A stretch of 64,000 bases of DNA from Sphingorhabdus contaminans. GTDB taxonomy: Bacteria > Pseudomonadota > Alphaproteobacteria > Sphingomonadales > Sphingomonadaceae. The notes beneath the pieces are model-generated. The model worked only from the letters and a program-made list of their open reading frames with translations. It was not told the origin of the DNA and ran no database searches. Both the position numbers and the translations under genes were made by a program. Below, in pieces: positions 52,134 to 60,390 of the stretch (positions are counted from its first letter, which is position 1; each line of letters begins with the position of its first letter). The stretch is taken from the NCBI RefSeq assembly GCF_007280415.1, contig NZ_VKKU01000002.1, positions 1,467,501-1,531,500 of the forward strand. The letters are read 5' to 3'.

Positions 52134-52183
52134 CCGGCCCGGTGAGACAACCCCCCGGCCCGGTCCTTCCCCACAAGGGAAGG
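52134..52183 (+). repeat. Direct repeat and hairpin in the leader of the Rieske gene
   Basis: CCGGCCCGGT occurs at 52134-52143 and again at 52155-52164; right after it CCTTCCC (52165-52171) and GGGAAGG (52177-52183) form a 7-bp stem with a 5-base loop. The AAGGAG ribosome binding site follows at about 52191. It could be a leader structure or part of an intergenic repeat family; no function is shown. Confidence 0.4.
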
Positions 52184-52203
52184 TTTCGAAAAGGAGACTG
52201 ATC

Positions 52204-53337
52204 ATGTCTGATTCAGAAAACCGTCCAGCCGGCGATGCTCGCACTGCGCCGGTCGCCGTTTGGCAAATCCTCGAAAAGCTGAAGGGGCAGGACCTGCTCG
52301 ACTGGCGCCTCGCCCCGGTCGAAGGACGCGCATCGATTGAGGAACGCAACCTCGATATTGGCTTCCCGTTCGGCTGGTATCCGATTGTGATGACGAAAGA
52401 TCTGGCTGTCGGCGAGGTGAAGCCGCTGCGCTATTTCTCGAAAGACCTCGCCATATGGCGAGGTGAAGATGGCAAGGTGCGCATGGTCGATGCCTATTGT
52501 CGCCATTTGGGTGCCCATATGGGACATGGCGGGAAAGTGCATGGCAATCTGCTGGAATGTCCGTTTCACGCCTGGCGCTACGATGGCGAAGAAGGTGTTG
52601 TGAAGGAAATACCTTATTCCCGGTCCATCCCGCCGCAGGTGAAGCGCAAGTGCACCCGCACATGGCATGTGACAGAGGCGAACCGCTGGGTTTGGGCATG
52701 GTATCATCCGCATGATGTCGCACCGCTGTTCGACGTTGTACATATTCCGGAAACATCCGATCCTGACTGGACCGACTATGACGTCCACGAATGGAATGTG
52801 TACGGATCAATCCAGAATATGGCCGAAAATGGCGTGGATGTAGCCCATTTCAAATATATCCACGGCACCGCCAACGTTCCGCTCGGCGAGTTACGCTGGG
52901 GAGACTGGGGACGCGGTGCCGATGTCCGTGGCAAAATGGGTACGCCATGGGGCGAAGTCGATGGCTGCATCAGCTATGATACGATGGGACCAGGGCAAAG
53001 CTGGACCCGCTTTACCGGCATTTCGGAGACTTTGCTCGTCGCCTGTATCACGCCGGTCGAGCTGGACCATGTCCATGCGCGCTTCTGCTTTACCCAGCCC
53101 CGGGCCCAGGCAGAAGGCGAACGGGCCGGCGTTGCCAGGGCGATTATCCGCGACATCTGCAAGCAGTTCGATCAGGACAAGGTCATCTGGGACCGCCAGA
53201 AATATGAACCTAATGCACTGATATGCGAAGGTGATGGCCCGATAGCCCAGTTCCGCAAATTCTACGCGCGCTATTATGCGAAAGATGCGGACCGGCCCGA
53301 AGGTGAAAATGTAACCCCGATCCGGAAAGCGGGATGA
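52204..53337 (+). CDS. kshA: Rieske oxygenase, KshA-like (3-ketosteroid 9alpha-hydroxylase component)
   Basis: 377-aa Rieske non-heme iron oxygenase subunit. [2Fe-2S] ligands are Cys99-x-His101 and Cys119-x2-His122 (CRHLGAH...CPFHAW); the mononuclear iron ligands fit Asp212, His215 and His220 (NGVDVAHFKYIH). The order of segments (GWYPIVMTKDL, YCRHLGAHMGHGGKV, RYDGEEGVVKEIPYS) resembles KshA; 9alpha-hydroxylation opens ring B. No reductase partner (KshB) lies in the window. KshA-type steroid function is likely but another steroid-hydroxylating Rieske enzyme is possible. AAGGAG upstream. Confidence 0.75.
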   Translation: MSDSENRPAGDARTAPVAVWQILEKLKGQDLLDWRLAPVEGRASIEERNLDIGFPFGWYPIVMTKDLAVGEVKPLRYFSKDLAIWRGEDGKVRMVDAYCRHLGAHMGHGGKVHGNLLECPFHAWRYDGEEGVVKEIPYSRSIPPQVKRKCTRTWHVTEANRWVWAWYHPHDVAPLFDVVHIPETSDPDWTDYDVHEWNVYGSIQNMAENGVDVAHFKYIHGTANVPLGELRWGDWGRGADVRGKMGTPWGEVDGCISYDTMGPGQSWTRFTGISETLLVACITPVELDHVHARFCFTQPRAQAEGERAGVARAIIRDICKQFDQDKVIWDRQKYEPNALICEGDGPIAQFRKFYARYYAKDADRPEGENVTPIRKAG

Positions 53338-55004
53338 AAAAGCTGCTGCTCGTTGCCGCGGCTTTGTTGCTCATGGGGGCGGGGGAAACCCCGTCCCCTG
53401 TCACTGTCTATAGCGGCGGCCCGATATTGACCATGGACGGGGATAATCCTGCAACGGTCGAAGCGGTTGCTGTCAAAGGCGATCATATTCTGGCCGTCGG
53501 CGACCTGGCTCTGGTGACTCGTGCCGCAGGCAAACGCGCCGTGCAGGTTGACTTGAAAGGGCGGACAATGCTGCCCGGCTTTATCGATGCGCACGGGCAT
53601 ATGGGCTTTGTCGGCCAGAATGCGTTCATGGCGCAGTTACAGCCACCCCCGGTTGGCGGCGTCGCCAGCATCGCGCAAATGCAGGATGCACTGCGCGATT
53701 TTGCCCGGGGGCAAGCGGCTCCGGTGCTGATCGGCAACGGCTATGATGATTCCCAACTGGCCGAACGAAGGCATCCTACGCGGGCTGATCTGGATGCTGT
53801 TTCCCCAAATGTGCCAATCCTGGTGCTGCATGTCAGCGGGCATTTCGCTTCGATGAACTCGGCCATGTTGAAACTGGTCGGCTATAGTCCCGATACCCCT
53901 GATCCCAAAGGTGGTGTGATCCGGCGCGAAGCCGACGGCAAAACGCCCAATGGCGTTATCGAAGAAACCGCCATGTACCCGTTGCTCAAGTTGCTCGCGC
54001 CACCCAATTTGGAGGCAAGCATCGCGCCGCTGGTAAAGGCTGCGAAAATATATGCGAGCTATGGAATTACGACCGGACAGGATGGGCGGGTGATGCCCGA
54101 AAACTGGCCCGCTCTTGAAGAAGCGGCCAAGCGCGGCCTTTTTCCCATCGATGTTGTCTCGCTGGTCTCGTTCGAGCGCGACTGGCCCGAAACTGTGCGG
54201 TCCAGAATTGGCAGATCCTATTCCGGTCGGTTGCGCATTGCCGGTATCAAGCTGACGCTGGATGGCTCACCGCAGGGGCGCACGGCGTGGTTGAAGGATC
54301 CGGTGCCGATCCCACCGGACGGCCAGAAAGAAGGATATGCAGGCTATCCGGCGATCGACCTCAAACTGTTCAATGCCAAGCTGGCAGATGCGGCAAAAAA
54401 TGGTTGGCAGGTCTTCGTGCATGTCAACGGGGACGCCGCGGCACAAGCGCTGATCGATGGCGTGCGCGCAAATGCGCTGGCCGGGCACAGGACGATCGCA
54501 ATTCATAACCAGGTGGTCCAACTGGACCAGCTTAAGGAAATGAAGACGCTTGATATCCAGCCCAGCTTTTTTGCGAACCATACCTTTTATTGGGGTGACT
54601 GGCATCGTGATGTGTCACTGGGGGCAAAACGGGCCGATTTCATTTCCCCGCAAGCCACGGCATGGAGTCTGGGATTAAGGCCAACGGCGCATAATGACTC
54701 GCCTGTCGTTCCGCCCGATATGCTGCGTCTGGTGTGGTCATCGGTTACCAGACGGACGCAGTCCGGTGACATTCTGGGCCCGTTAGAACGGATTTCGCCC
54801 TATCGCGCGTTGCAGCAGGTGACAATCAATGCGGCATGGCAGATCGGGGAAGATGCCAGCAAGGGAAGCATCACGGCCGGAAAGCGTGCGGATATGGTCG
54901 TGCTCGATTCCAACCCGCTTTCGGTTGATCCGAACAATCTGCATGCGATCAAGGTCGTTGCAACCATCAAGGATGGGGCAACCATCTTCGGGTCGTTGGA
55001 ATAG
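53334..55004 (+). CDS. Secreted amidohydrolase-3 (YtcJ-like) family protein
   Basis: 556-aa amidohydrolase with an N-terminal signal peptide (MKKLLLVAAALLLMGAG), so it acts in the periplasm or is lipid-free exported. The metal-site motifs are complete: HGH in GFIDAHGHMGF, His in VFVHVNGDAAAQA, and Asp in LRPTAHNDSPV. YtcJ-like enzymes hydrolyse amides or esters of unknown natural substrates. Beside a cytoplasmic amidase this suggests processing of an amide-linked substrate, such as conjugated bile salts, but this is inferred. Its start overlaps the Rieske stop (ATGA). Confidence 0.8.
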   Translation: MKKLLLVAAALLLMGAGETPSPVTVYSGGPILTMDGDNPATVEAVAVKGDHILAVGDLALVTRAAGKRAVQVDLKGRTMLPGFIDAHGHMGFVGQNAFMAQLQPPPVGGVASIAQMQDALRDFARGQAAPVLIGNGYDDSQLAERRHPTRADLDAVSPNVPILVLHVSGHFASMNSAMLKLVGYSPDTPDPKGGVIRREADGKTPNGVIEETAMYPLLKLLAPPNLEASIAPLVKAAKIYASYGITTGQDGRVMPENWPALEEAAKRGLFPIDVVSLVSFERDWPETVRSRIGRSYSGRLRIAGIKLTLDGSPQGRTAWLKDPVPIPPDGQKEGYAGYPAIDLKLFNAKLADAAKNGWQVFVHVNGDAAAQALIDGVRANALAGHRTIAIHNQVVQLDQLKEMKTLDIQPSFFANHTFYWGDWHRDVSLGAKRADFISPQATAWSLGLRPTAHNDSPVVPPDMLRLVWSSVTRRTQSGDILGPLERISPYRALQQVTINAAWQIGEDASKGSITAGKRADMVVLDSNPLSVDPNNLHAIKVVATIKDGATIFGSLE

Positions 55005-55006
55005 GA

Positions 55007-56347
55007 ATGCCGATGCCCGCGCCGCACTTGCACAGGGAACCGACCGCGCTGGAGCTGGCCGGCCAGATTGCGCGCGGGGAGCTAAGCGCTGTTGAAGCGA
55101 CCGAGGCAGCGATCGACCGGATCGAGAGGCTGGATGGGGCGATCAATGCCGTCGTGGTTCGCGATTTCGATCATGCGCGTGACCAGGCCAAGGCGGCAGA
55201 TGCACGCCGGGCACAGGGGGCGGCAGGGCCGCTAAATGGCGTTCCTGTTACCGTCAAGGAAAGCTTCAACATTGCAGGGCTGAAAACGACATGGGGCTTT
55301 GACCATGCGCGTGACTTCGTGGCGCAGGAAGATGCCCATGCCGTCAAACGGTTGAAATCTGCTGGGGCAATAGTTCTCGGTAAAACCAATGTGCCTGTGG
55401 CGCTTGCCGATTTGCAGTCGGTCAATCCGATCTACGGACGCACAAACAATCCCCATGATGTCTCGCGCGTGCCGGGCGGTTCGTCCGGCGGCAGCGCGGC
55501 TGCTCTTGCGGCCGGAATGGTTCCGCTCGAATTCGGTTCGGACATAGGCGGGTCCATCCGCACACCATGCCATTTTTGTGGCGTTACCGGATTGAAACCG
55601 ACCTATGGTGCAATACCGAGTGACGGGCATTTTGCACCCGGTACGTCGGGTGCGCCTTCGGTGCTTTCAATGACAGGTCCAATGGCGCGCTCGGCAGAAG
55701 ATCTTGCGCTTGCCCTGGATTTGACCTGCACATTACCTCTGCCCCGTCCACGGCACAGGAATTTCAAGGATGTGCGCATTCTGGTGCTCGACACGCATCC
55801 GTTGTCGCGGGTGGATACGCCAGTGGCCGATGCATTGCGGTCGGCTGCGGATGCTGCTGCGAATGCGGGTGCACATTTGTCCCACAACAGTCCCCTATTG
55901 CCCGACCGTGAAGCGCTGCATCCCGCCTATGTGAAGTTGATGAGCACCACCATGGCTGCTCGCGCACCGCCGACCGAGGAACACCCCGATATTGGTATGC
56001 GGGGCTGGATGCGGTTGCTGGATGAACAAGCCGATATGACGAGGCAATGGCAGAGGCTTTTCGAAGATTTCGACGCGATCTTTACGCCGGTTTTCGGAAC
56101 GTCCGCATTTCCGCACACCGACGAACCCGACTGGCATAACCGCCGTCTGTCCATCAACGGCGTGGAAGCGCCCTTTGTCGACCAGATCGCGTGGATTGGT
56201 CCTGCCACCTATGCCGGTTTGCCTGCAGTGTCGGTGCCGGTTGGTAGCGATGGCCATTTGCCCGTCGGCATACAGGTTATCACGCCCCATTGGCACGACC
56301 ACAGCGCCATCGCACTTTCAGGGATGCTTCACAAAATGCTTGGCTAG
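55007..56347 (+). CDS. Amidase-signature family hydrolase
   Basis: 446-aa amidase with the Ser-cisSer-Lys triad: Lys in PVTVKESFN (about residue 83), cis-Ser in GGSSGGSAAAL, and nucleophile Ser in SDIGGSIRTPC. Members hydrolyse amides, and one type from sphingomonads is a bile salt amidase that removes glycine or taurine, as I recall; the context fits such a role, but the loop that would recognise a steroid cannot be judged. It lacks a signal peptide and lies two bases after the secreted amidohydrolase. ATG at 55013 is an alternative start. Confidence 0.85.
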   Translation: MPMPAPHLHREPTALELAGQIARGELSAVEATEAAIDRIERLDGAINAVVVRDFDHARDQAKAADARRAQGAAGPLNGVPVTVKESFNIAGLKTTWGFDHARDFVAQEDAHAVKRLKSAGAIVLGKTNVPVALADLQSVNPIYGRTNNPHDVSRVPGGSSGGSAAALAAGMVPLEFGSDIGGSIRTPCHFCGVTGLKPTYGAIPSDGHFAPGTSGAPSVLSMTGPMARSAEDLALALDLTCTLPLPRPRHRNFKDVRILVLDTHPLSRVDTPVADALRSAADAAANAGAHLSHNSPLLPDREALHPAYVKLMSTTMAARAPPTEEHPDIGMRGWMRLLDEQADMTRQWQRLFEDFDAIFTPVFGTSAFPHTDEPDWHNRRLSINGVEAPFVDQIAWIGPATYAGLPAVSVPVGSDGHLPVGIQVITPHWHDHSAIALSGMLHKMLG

Positions 56348-56370
56348 ACATGTATGAGGAGGAGAGAAAA

Positions 56371-57768
56371 ATGACTGCGGCTACTTTACCACCTATTGAT
56401 GGCGGTGCGCCATTTCTGGGACATTTGCTTCCTTTTTTCCGCGACCCCGTTGCCGTGCTCCGTCAAGGCTACCACAGCAAGGGCAAGCTGTTTTCATTCG
56501 GTATCATGGGCCGCCGGATGAATGTCATGCTCGGACCTGAGCATAACCGTTTTTTCTTTGAAGAAACCGACAAGCTGCTGTCGATCCGGGAATCGATGCC
56601 CTTTTTCCTCAAAATGTTTTCACCCGATTTCTACAGCTTTGCCGAAATGGATGAATATCTGCGCCAGCGCGCAGTAATCATGCCGCGTTTCAAAGCAGCG
56701 GCGATGAAGCAATATGTGGGTGTCATGGTCGAGGAGAGCCTGAACCTCGTCAACCGGCTGGGGGATGAAGGTGAATTTGACCTGATCCCGACGCTGGGCC
56801 CAGTCGTCATGGATATCGCGGCACATAGTTTCATGGGCAAGGAGTTCCACGAAAAGCTGGGCCATGAATTTTTCGATCTGTTTCGTGATTTTTCGGGCGG
56901 AATGGAATTTGTGCTGCCGCTGTGGCTGCCGACGCCGAAAATGATCAAGAGCCAGCGTGCCAAGAAGAAATTGCACGCCATTCTGCAAAGCTGGATCGAC
57001 AAACGAAGGGCGGCGCCGCTTGATCCGCCCGACTTCTTCCAGGGGATGATCGAAAGCAAATATCCCGATGGCCGTCCCATTCCGGACGAACTGATCCGGC
57101 ACCTGATCCTGTTGCTGGTGTGGGCGGGTCATGAAACGACTGCAGGGCAAGTTAGCTGGGCGCTTGCCGACATATTGCAGAACCGGGACTATGAGAAAGT
57201 GCTGCGGGACGAACTGGAACTGGTACTCGGCGGCAGCGACGGCGGCAATCTCGGCTGGGAACAGGCCATAGCGATGCAGAAAATGGACCTTGCCCTGCGC
57301 GAAACCGAACGACTGCACCCGGTGGCCTTTATCCTGTCGCGGAAAGCGAACACCGATATTGAACGTGATGGCTATACAATCAAGAAGGGTGATTTCGTCC
57401 TTCTTGCCCCTTCGGTCACGCACCGCATGACCGAAACATGGATAGAGCCTGACCGCTACAATCCGGAACGTTTCAACGCGGAACGCGATGATGCACAGAT
57501 TGAATCCAATTCGCTTGTCGGCTTTGGCGGCGGGGTGCACCGTTGTGCCGGTGTGAACTTCGCGCGGATGGAAATGAAGGTCGTGCTCGCGGTTTTGCTC
57601 CAAAACTACGACATGGAACTGCTTGACGAGGTGAAGCCCATCGCCGGTGCGGGCACCTACTGGCCAGCGCAGCCGTGCCGCGTGCGCTATAAAAAGCGGG
57701 CGCGCAGCGATGCGAAGGGTGCCGATATGGCCGAAATGGCAAAAGCCGCTGGCTGCCCGGTACACTGA
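56371..57768 (+). CDS. Cytochrome P450, CYP51-like group
   Basis: 465-aa P450. The heme Cys is residue 392 in FGGGVHRCAGVNFAR, the I-helix AGHETT is at 252-257 and ExxR at 311-314. The N-terminal half (FLGHLLPFFRDPVAVL, GPEHNRFFFEETDKLL) is like CYP51/14alpha-demethylase proteins, although the CYP51-specific YxxF/L(P/S)xxFG and HHTSSG motifs are altered. It is more likely a steroid hydroxylase than a sterol biosynthetic enzyme. AGGAGGAGAG lies upstream of ATG at 56371. Its stop overlaps the ferredoxin start as TGATG. Confidence 0.83.
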   Translation: MTAATLPPIDGGAPFLGHLLPFFRDPVAVLRQGYHSKGKLFSFGIMGRRMNVMLGPEHNRFFFEETDKLLSIRESMPFFLKMFSPDFYSFAEMDEYLRQRAVIMPRFKAAAMKQYVGVMVEESLNLVNRLGDEGEFDLIPTLGPVVMDIAAHSFMGKEFHEKLGHEFFDLFRDFSGGMEFVLPLWLPTPKMIKSQRAKKKLHAILQSWIDKRRAAPLDPPDFFQGMIESKYPDGRPIPDELIRHLILLLVWAGHETTAGQVSWALADILQNRDYEKVLRDELELVLGGSDGGNLGWEQAIAMQKMDLALRETERLHPVAFILSRKANTDIERDGYTIKKGDFVLLAPSVTHRMTETWIEPDRYNPERFNAERDDAQIESNSLVGFGGGVHRCAGVNFARMEMKVVLAVLLQNYDMELLDEVKPIAGAGTYWPAQPCRVRYKKRARSDAKGADMAEMAKAAGCPVH

Positions 57769-58100
57769 TGGCAAAGATCACCTATATCCAGCCTGACGGC
57801 AGCGAGCGGACCTGCGTCAATTTCGAGGGCATGACGGTGATGCATCTGGCCATCGGCAATCTCGTCGATGGCATCGACGCCAATTGCGGCGGGATGATGC
57901 AATGCGGGACCTGCCACGTCTATATCGCGCCGGAATGGGCAGACCGGGTGGGGCCACCTTCCGCCGATGAAGCGGCCATGCTGGAGGCACTGGACGGTGT
58001 CGAAATCCGGCCGACAAGCCGCTTGTCCTGTCAGATCCAGCTCGGGGAGGAACTGGATGGTCTGGTCGTGGAAATTCCGCCGGACCAGCCGGGCATCTGA
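57768..58100 (+). CDS. [2Fe-2S] ferredoxin (adrenodoxin type), partner of the P450
   Basis: 110-aa plant/adrenodoxin-type ferredoxin. Four Cys ligands are in CGGMMQCGTC (Cys-x5-Cys-x2-Cys) and later LSCQI, and the GTCHVY and RLSCQI segments are typical. It would deliver electrons to the P450 upstream. A ferredoxin reductase is not in the window. The TGATG overlap with the P450 supports co-translation and a specific pairing. Confidence 0.9.
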   Translation: MAKITYIQPDGSERTCVNFEGMTVMHLAIGNLVDGIDANCGGMMQCGTCHVYIAPEWADRVGPPSADEAAMLEALDGVEIRPTSRLSCQIQLGEELDGLVVEIPPDQPGI

Positions 58101-58102
58101 CC

Positions 58103-59527
58103 ATGCGATACCTGCTGTTGCTGCTCGCCCTGATGGCCGCGGGACCGGCCAGGGCGGACGGGTTCACCCCGTCTGCCGAAGACAAGCTGGTGCAGCAGGG
58201 CAGGGCGCTGCTCGCCCGCGAATATCCCGAAACCATGCGTCACATGGCGCGTCAGGATGGTTTTGGCGGCCCTTCCTCACCACCTATTGCCCGCGCCATG
58301 CTTTCCGACGCGCCGGAACTGGTCGCTGCAGCCAAGGCGAAGATGTCGGTTGAAAAACTAGGCGATCGCATGTGGCTGGTGCGTTTTCCCTATGTGAATG
58401 TTGCACTGGTTGAAACGCGGACGGGTCTGCTGCTGTTTGATACCGGCTATGCGGCCATAGGTCCGGCTTTGGTGGAACTGATCCCGACGCTGAGTAAAAA
58501 GCCGCTGACGCATATTGTCGTCAGCCATGTTCATGTGGACCATGCCTATGGTTGGCCGGCACTCAAGGCGAAATGGCCCAAGGTGAAAACGATCACCAGC
58601 GATCTTTTTCCGGCAATGGCTGCCAAGGAAGTGCGCCTGGGCGGATCGATCGGACGACTGAACAACCAGCCGCTACCTCTTCAACCTTCGACAGTCGACC
58701 GCTTGCCCAAGGCCGACATATTCGTCCGCGACCGCCTGTCACTGATGATTGGTGGCGAGCGGTTCGAACTGTTCCATGCGCCCGGGGAAACAGAGGAGCA
58801 GATGTGGATGGCGCTGCCCGGTCGCGGTGCAATCTTTACCGCCGATTATTATCAGGGCTTTCTCCCCAATGCCGGAAACGGCAAGCGGATCATGCGCCAT
58901 GTCGACGAATGGGCGGCGGCGCTGCGGGCGATGGCCGCTTTCAAACCTGCTCTGCTGATGCCGATGCACGGTGCACCTGTCTCGGATGCGGTCGAGGTGA
59001 AAAGACGCCTGACTATACTTGCCAAGGCACTCGAGCATGTATCGGCGGAAACGGTTCGGCGCCTGAACGACGGTGAACGGAAGGATGTTATTGCCGCGAC
59101 CATAGCTTGGCCAAAACGCTTTGCCGAAGAACCCACACTCGATGCCCAGTATAACCGGCCCGAAGATATATCGCGCATGGTGTCGATGCGCTGGACAGGG
59201 TGGTGGGATGGTGTCCCCGGACATTTCGCCGCGCTTCCGTTCGAAGCAGAAGCGAAGGAGGCCATTCGCCTGGCTGGCGGGATTGATGCCCTCGACCGAC
59301 GTGCGCGCGAACTGCTGCCTTCAGATCCGAAGCTGGCCGCCCGGCTCGCCGACTGGGCTTTCTTTGGCGAACCCGAAAACCCTGTCGCGTTGCGCCTGAC
59401 CGTCGATGTCTACATGGCGCGTCTGGCAGAGCCCGATATGCCGGTGCAGGAAGGGCTGGTCTATTTCGACCAGGCTGCGAAAGCGCGGGCAATGCTGCAG
59501 CAGCTTGGCCGCCAACCTAACCCCTGA
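58103..59527 (+). CDS. Secreted metallo-beta-lactamase-fold hydrolase (alkylsulfatase-like)
   Basis: 474-aa protein with a signal peptide (MRYLLLLLALMAAGPARA) and an MBL fold carrying HVHVDH in VVSHVHVDHAYGWPAL, a later metal His in HAPGETEEQ and His in PMHGAP. After the MBL domain there is a helical C-terminal region (residues about 290-470) like the dimerisation domain of SdsA-type alkylsulfatases. It may hydrolyse a sulfate or other ester in the periplasm. Two bases from the ferredoxin; its last 11 bases overlap the convergent regulator gene. Confidence 0.8.
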   Translation: MRYLLLLLALMAAGPARADGFTPSAEDKLVQQGRALLAREYPETMRHMARQDGFGGPSSPPIARAMLSDAPELVAAAKAKMSVEKLGDRMWLVRFPYVNVALVETRTGLLLFDTGYAAIGPALVELIPTLSKKPLTHIVVSHVHVDHAYGWPALKAKWPKVKTITSDLFPAMAAKEVRLGGSIGRLNNQPLPLQPSTVDRLPKADIFVRDRLSLMIGGERFELFHAPGETEEQMWMALPGRGAIFTADYYQGFLPNAGNGKRIMRHVDEWAAALRAMAAFKPALLMPMHGAPVSDAVEVKRRLTILAKALEHVSAETVRRLNDGERKDVIAATIAWPKRFAEEPTLDAQYNRPEDISRMVSMRWTGWWDGVPGHFAALPFEAEAKEAIRLAGGIDALDRRARELLPSDPKLAARLADWAFFGEPENPVALRLTVDVYMARLAEPDMPVQEGLVYFDQAAKARAMLQQLGRQPNP

Positions 59528-60257
59528 GACGTTCGAGACCACTCAGGTCCAGCGGACGCATGACCGCCAGCATCGTATACCAGCTTGCCGGCAAGTGGCT
59601 TGTTTCACGATCATGTTCGGCCAGTAATTGCACCCGTCGCCGATATTCCTCGATCAATTCGGCCAAGGCAGCTGCACCTTGCGGGGACAGCTTCACAACC
59701 TCGGATGCATAGGGCGTTTCGGGGGCGGCAAAATCGATGGCCATGAATTGCGCCTTCATCCGCGTTTCGAACAATTGCCGCATCGGTGCCTTGCGCCAGA
59801 CGACAGTACGGTCAACCAGCGCCCGCACGCGTCCACCCGACAACCGGTCGATGAGCGCCAGACGCTCCAGCCTTACCAACGCGCCTTCGACCATCGAAAT
59901 CGGAAGTTCGAAGTCGGCTGCTGTTTCCTCAGGCGGATATCCGGACAATATGGTGAAGAACATCAGCGCCATAAACTCATCGGCCATCAGGGCGCGTTCC
60001 TGCGCCAATGTCAGTTCGCGGGCCAGACGGGCGGCGGGGCGTTCGGTCTCACGCACCAGCTCGGAAAGGCTGAGATCGCATAAATCTGCCAGCGCCGTCA
60101 GTCGGTCGATTGTCAGAGCTTTCCCGGCCAGCCAGCGTTTCGCCGTAGCCTCCCCGATCTGGAGTTTCTGGGCGATGGTCGCGGCTGTCCATCCTGCCGT
60201 TTTCAGATGGCGTTTCAACGCCGCCAGCATCCGCTGGCTTTCGCTTTCGGTTCGCAT
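59517..60257 (-). CDS. XRE-type helix-turn-helix transcriptional regulator
   Basis: 246-aa protein with an N-terminal HTH (residues about 10-65): MLAALKRHLKTAGWTAATIAQKLQIGEATAKRWLAGKALTIDRLTALADLCDLSLSELV, the pattern of XRE/Cro repressors. The remaining 170 residues contain a second winged-helix-like region (MVEGALVRLERLALIDRL) that may sense a ligand. It is the only clear regulator in the window. MRTESESQ is chosen as start because the HTH begins directly after it and TCGTAT-N4-ATACGA lies just upstream. Divergent from the second amidohydrolase/Coq4 operon, so it may control that operon. Confidence 0.82.
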   Translation of the reverse strand: MRTESESQRMLAALKRHLKTAGWTAATIAQKLQIGEATAKRWLAGKALTIDRLTALADLCDLSLSELVRETERPAARLARELTLAQERALMADEFMALMFFTILSGYPPEETAADFELPISMVEGALVRLERLALIDRLSGGRVRALVDRTVVWRKAPMRQLFETRMKAQFMAIDFAAPETPYASEVVKLSPQGAAALAELIEEYRRRVQLLAEHDRETSHLPASWYTMLAVMRPLDLSGLERLRG

Positions 60258-60273
60258 AATGATACCAAATAGA

Positions 60274-60289
60274 TCGTATAACGATACGA
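60274..60289. promoter_or_regulatory. Possible operator of the XRE-type regulator
   Basis: TCGTAT-AACG-ATACGA: a perfect 6-bp inverted repeat with a 4-base centre, found 17 bases upstream of the regulator ATG in the divergent promoter shared with the amidohydrolase gene. Size and position suit a Cro/XRE dimer. It differs from the TTTGCGTA-N18 sites, so this operon may have separate control. Confidence 0.55.
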
Positions 60290-60390
60290 AATCAAGTGAA
60301 CTGATGGCGTCGACCCATGATTCGGACATATCCTTCTCTCCACAAGGACTCGTGGGCGACCAGCCCCCGTGCAAAAATGAGGAGAGAGAT

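Noticed and set aside
52134-52183. Interpretation of the Rieske leader repeats as a CRISPR or mobile element end
   Set aside because: Only two short repeats and one hairpin, no terminal inverted repeats, transposase or target duplication.
56620-57774. A 384-codon minus-strand open frame over the P450
   Set aside because: Antisense to a P450 with all signature motifs, and no domain seen in the translation.
59737-60390. An in-frame extension of amidohydrolase copy 2 to an upstream start
   Set aside because: It would run through the regulator gene on the other strand and add low-complexity Ser/Arg-rich sequence; the ATG at 60391 has a strong ribosome binding site and aligns with the family N terminus.
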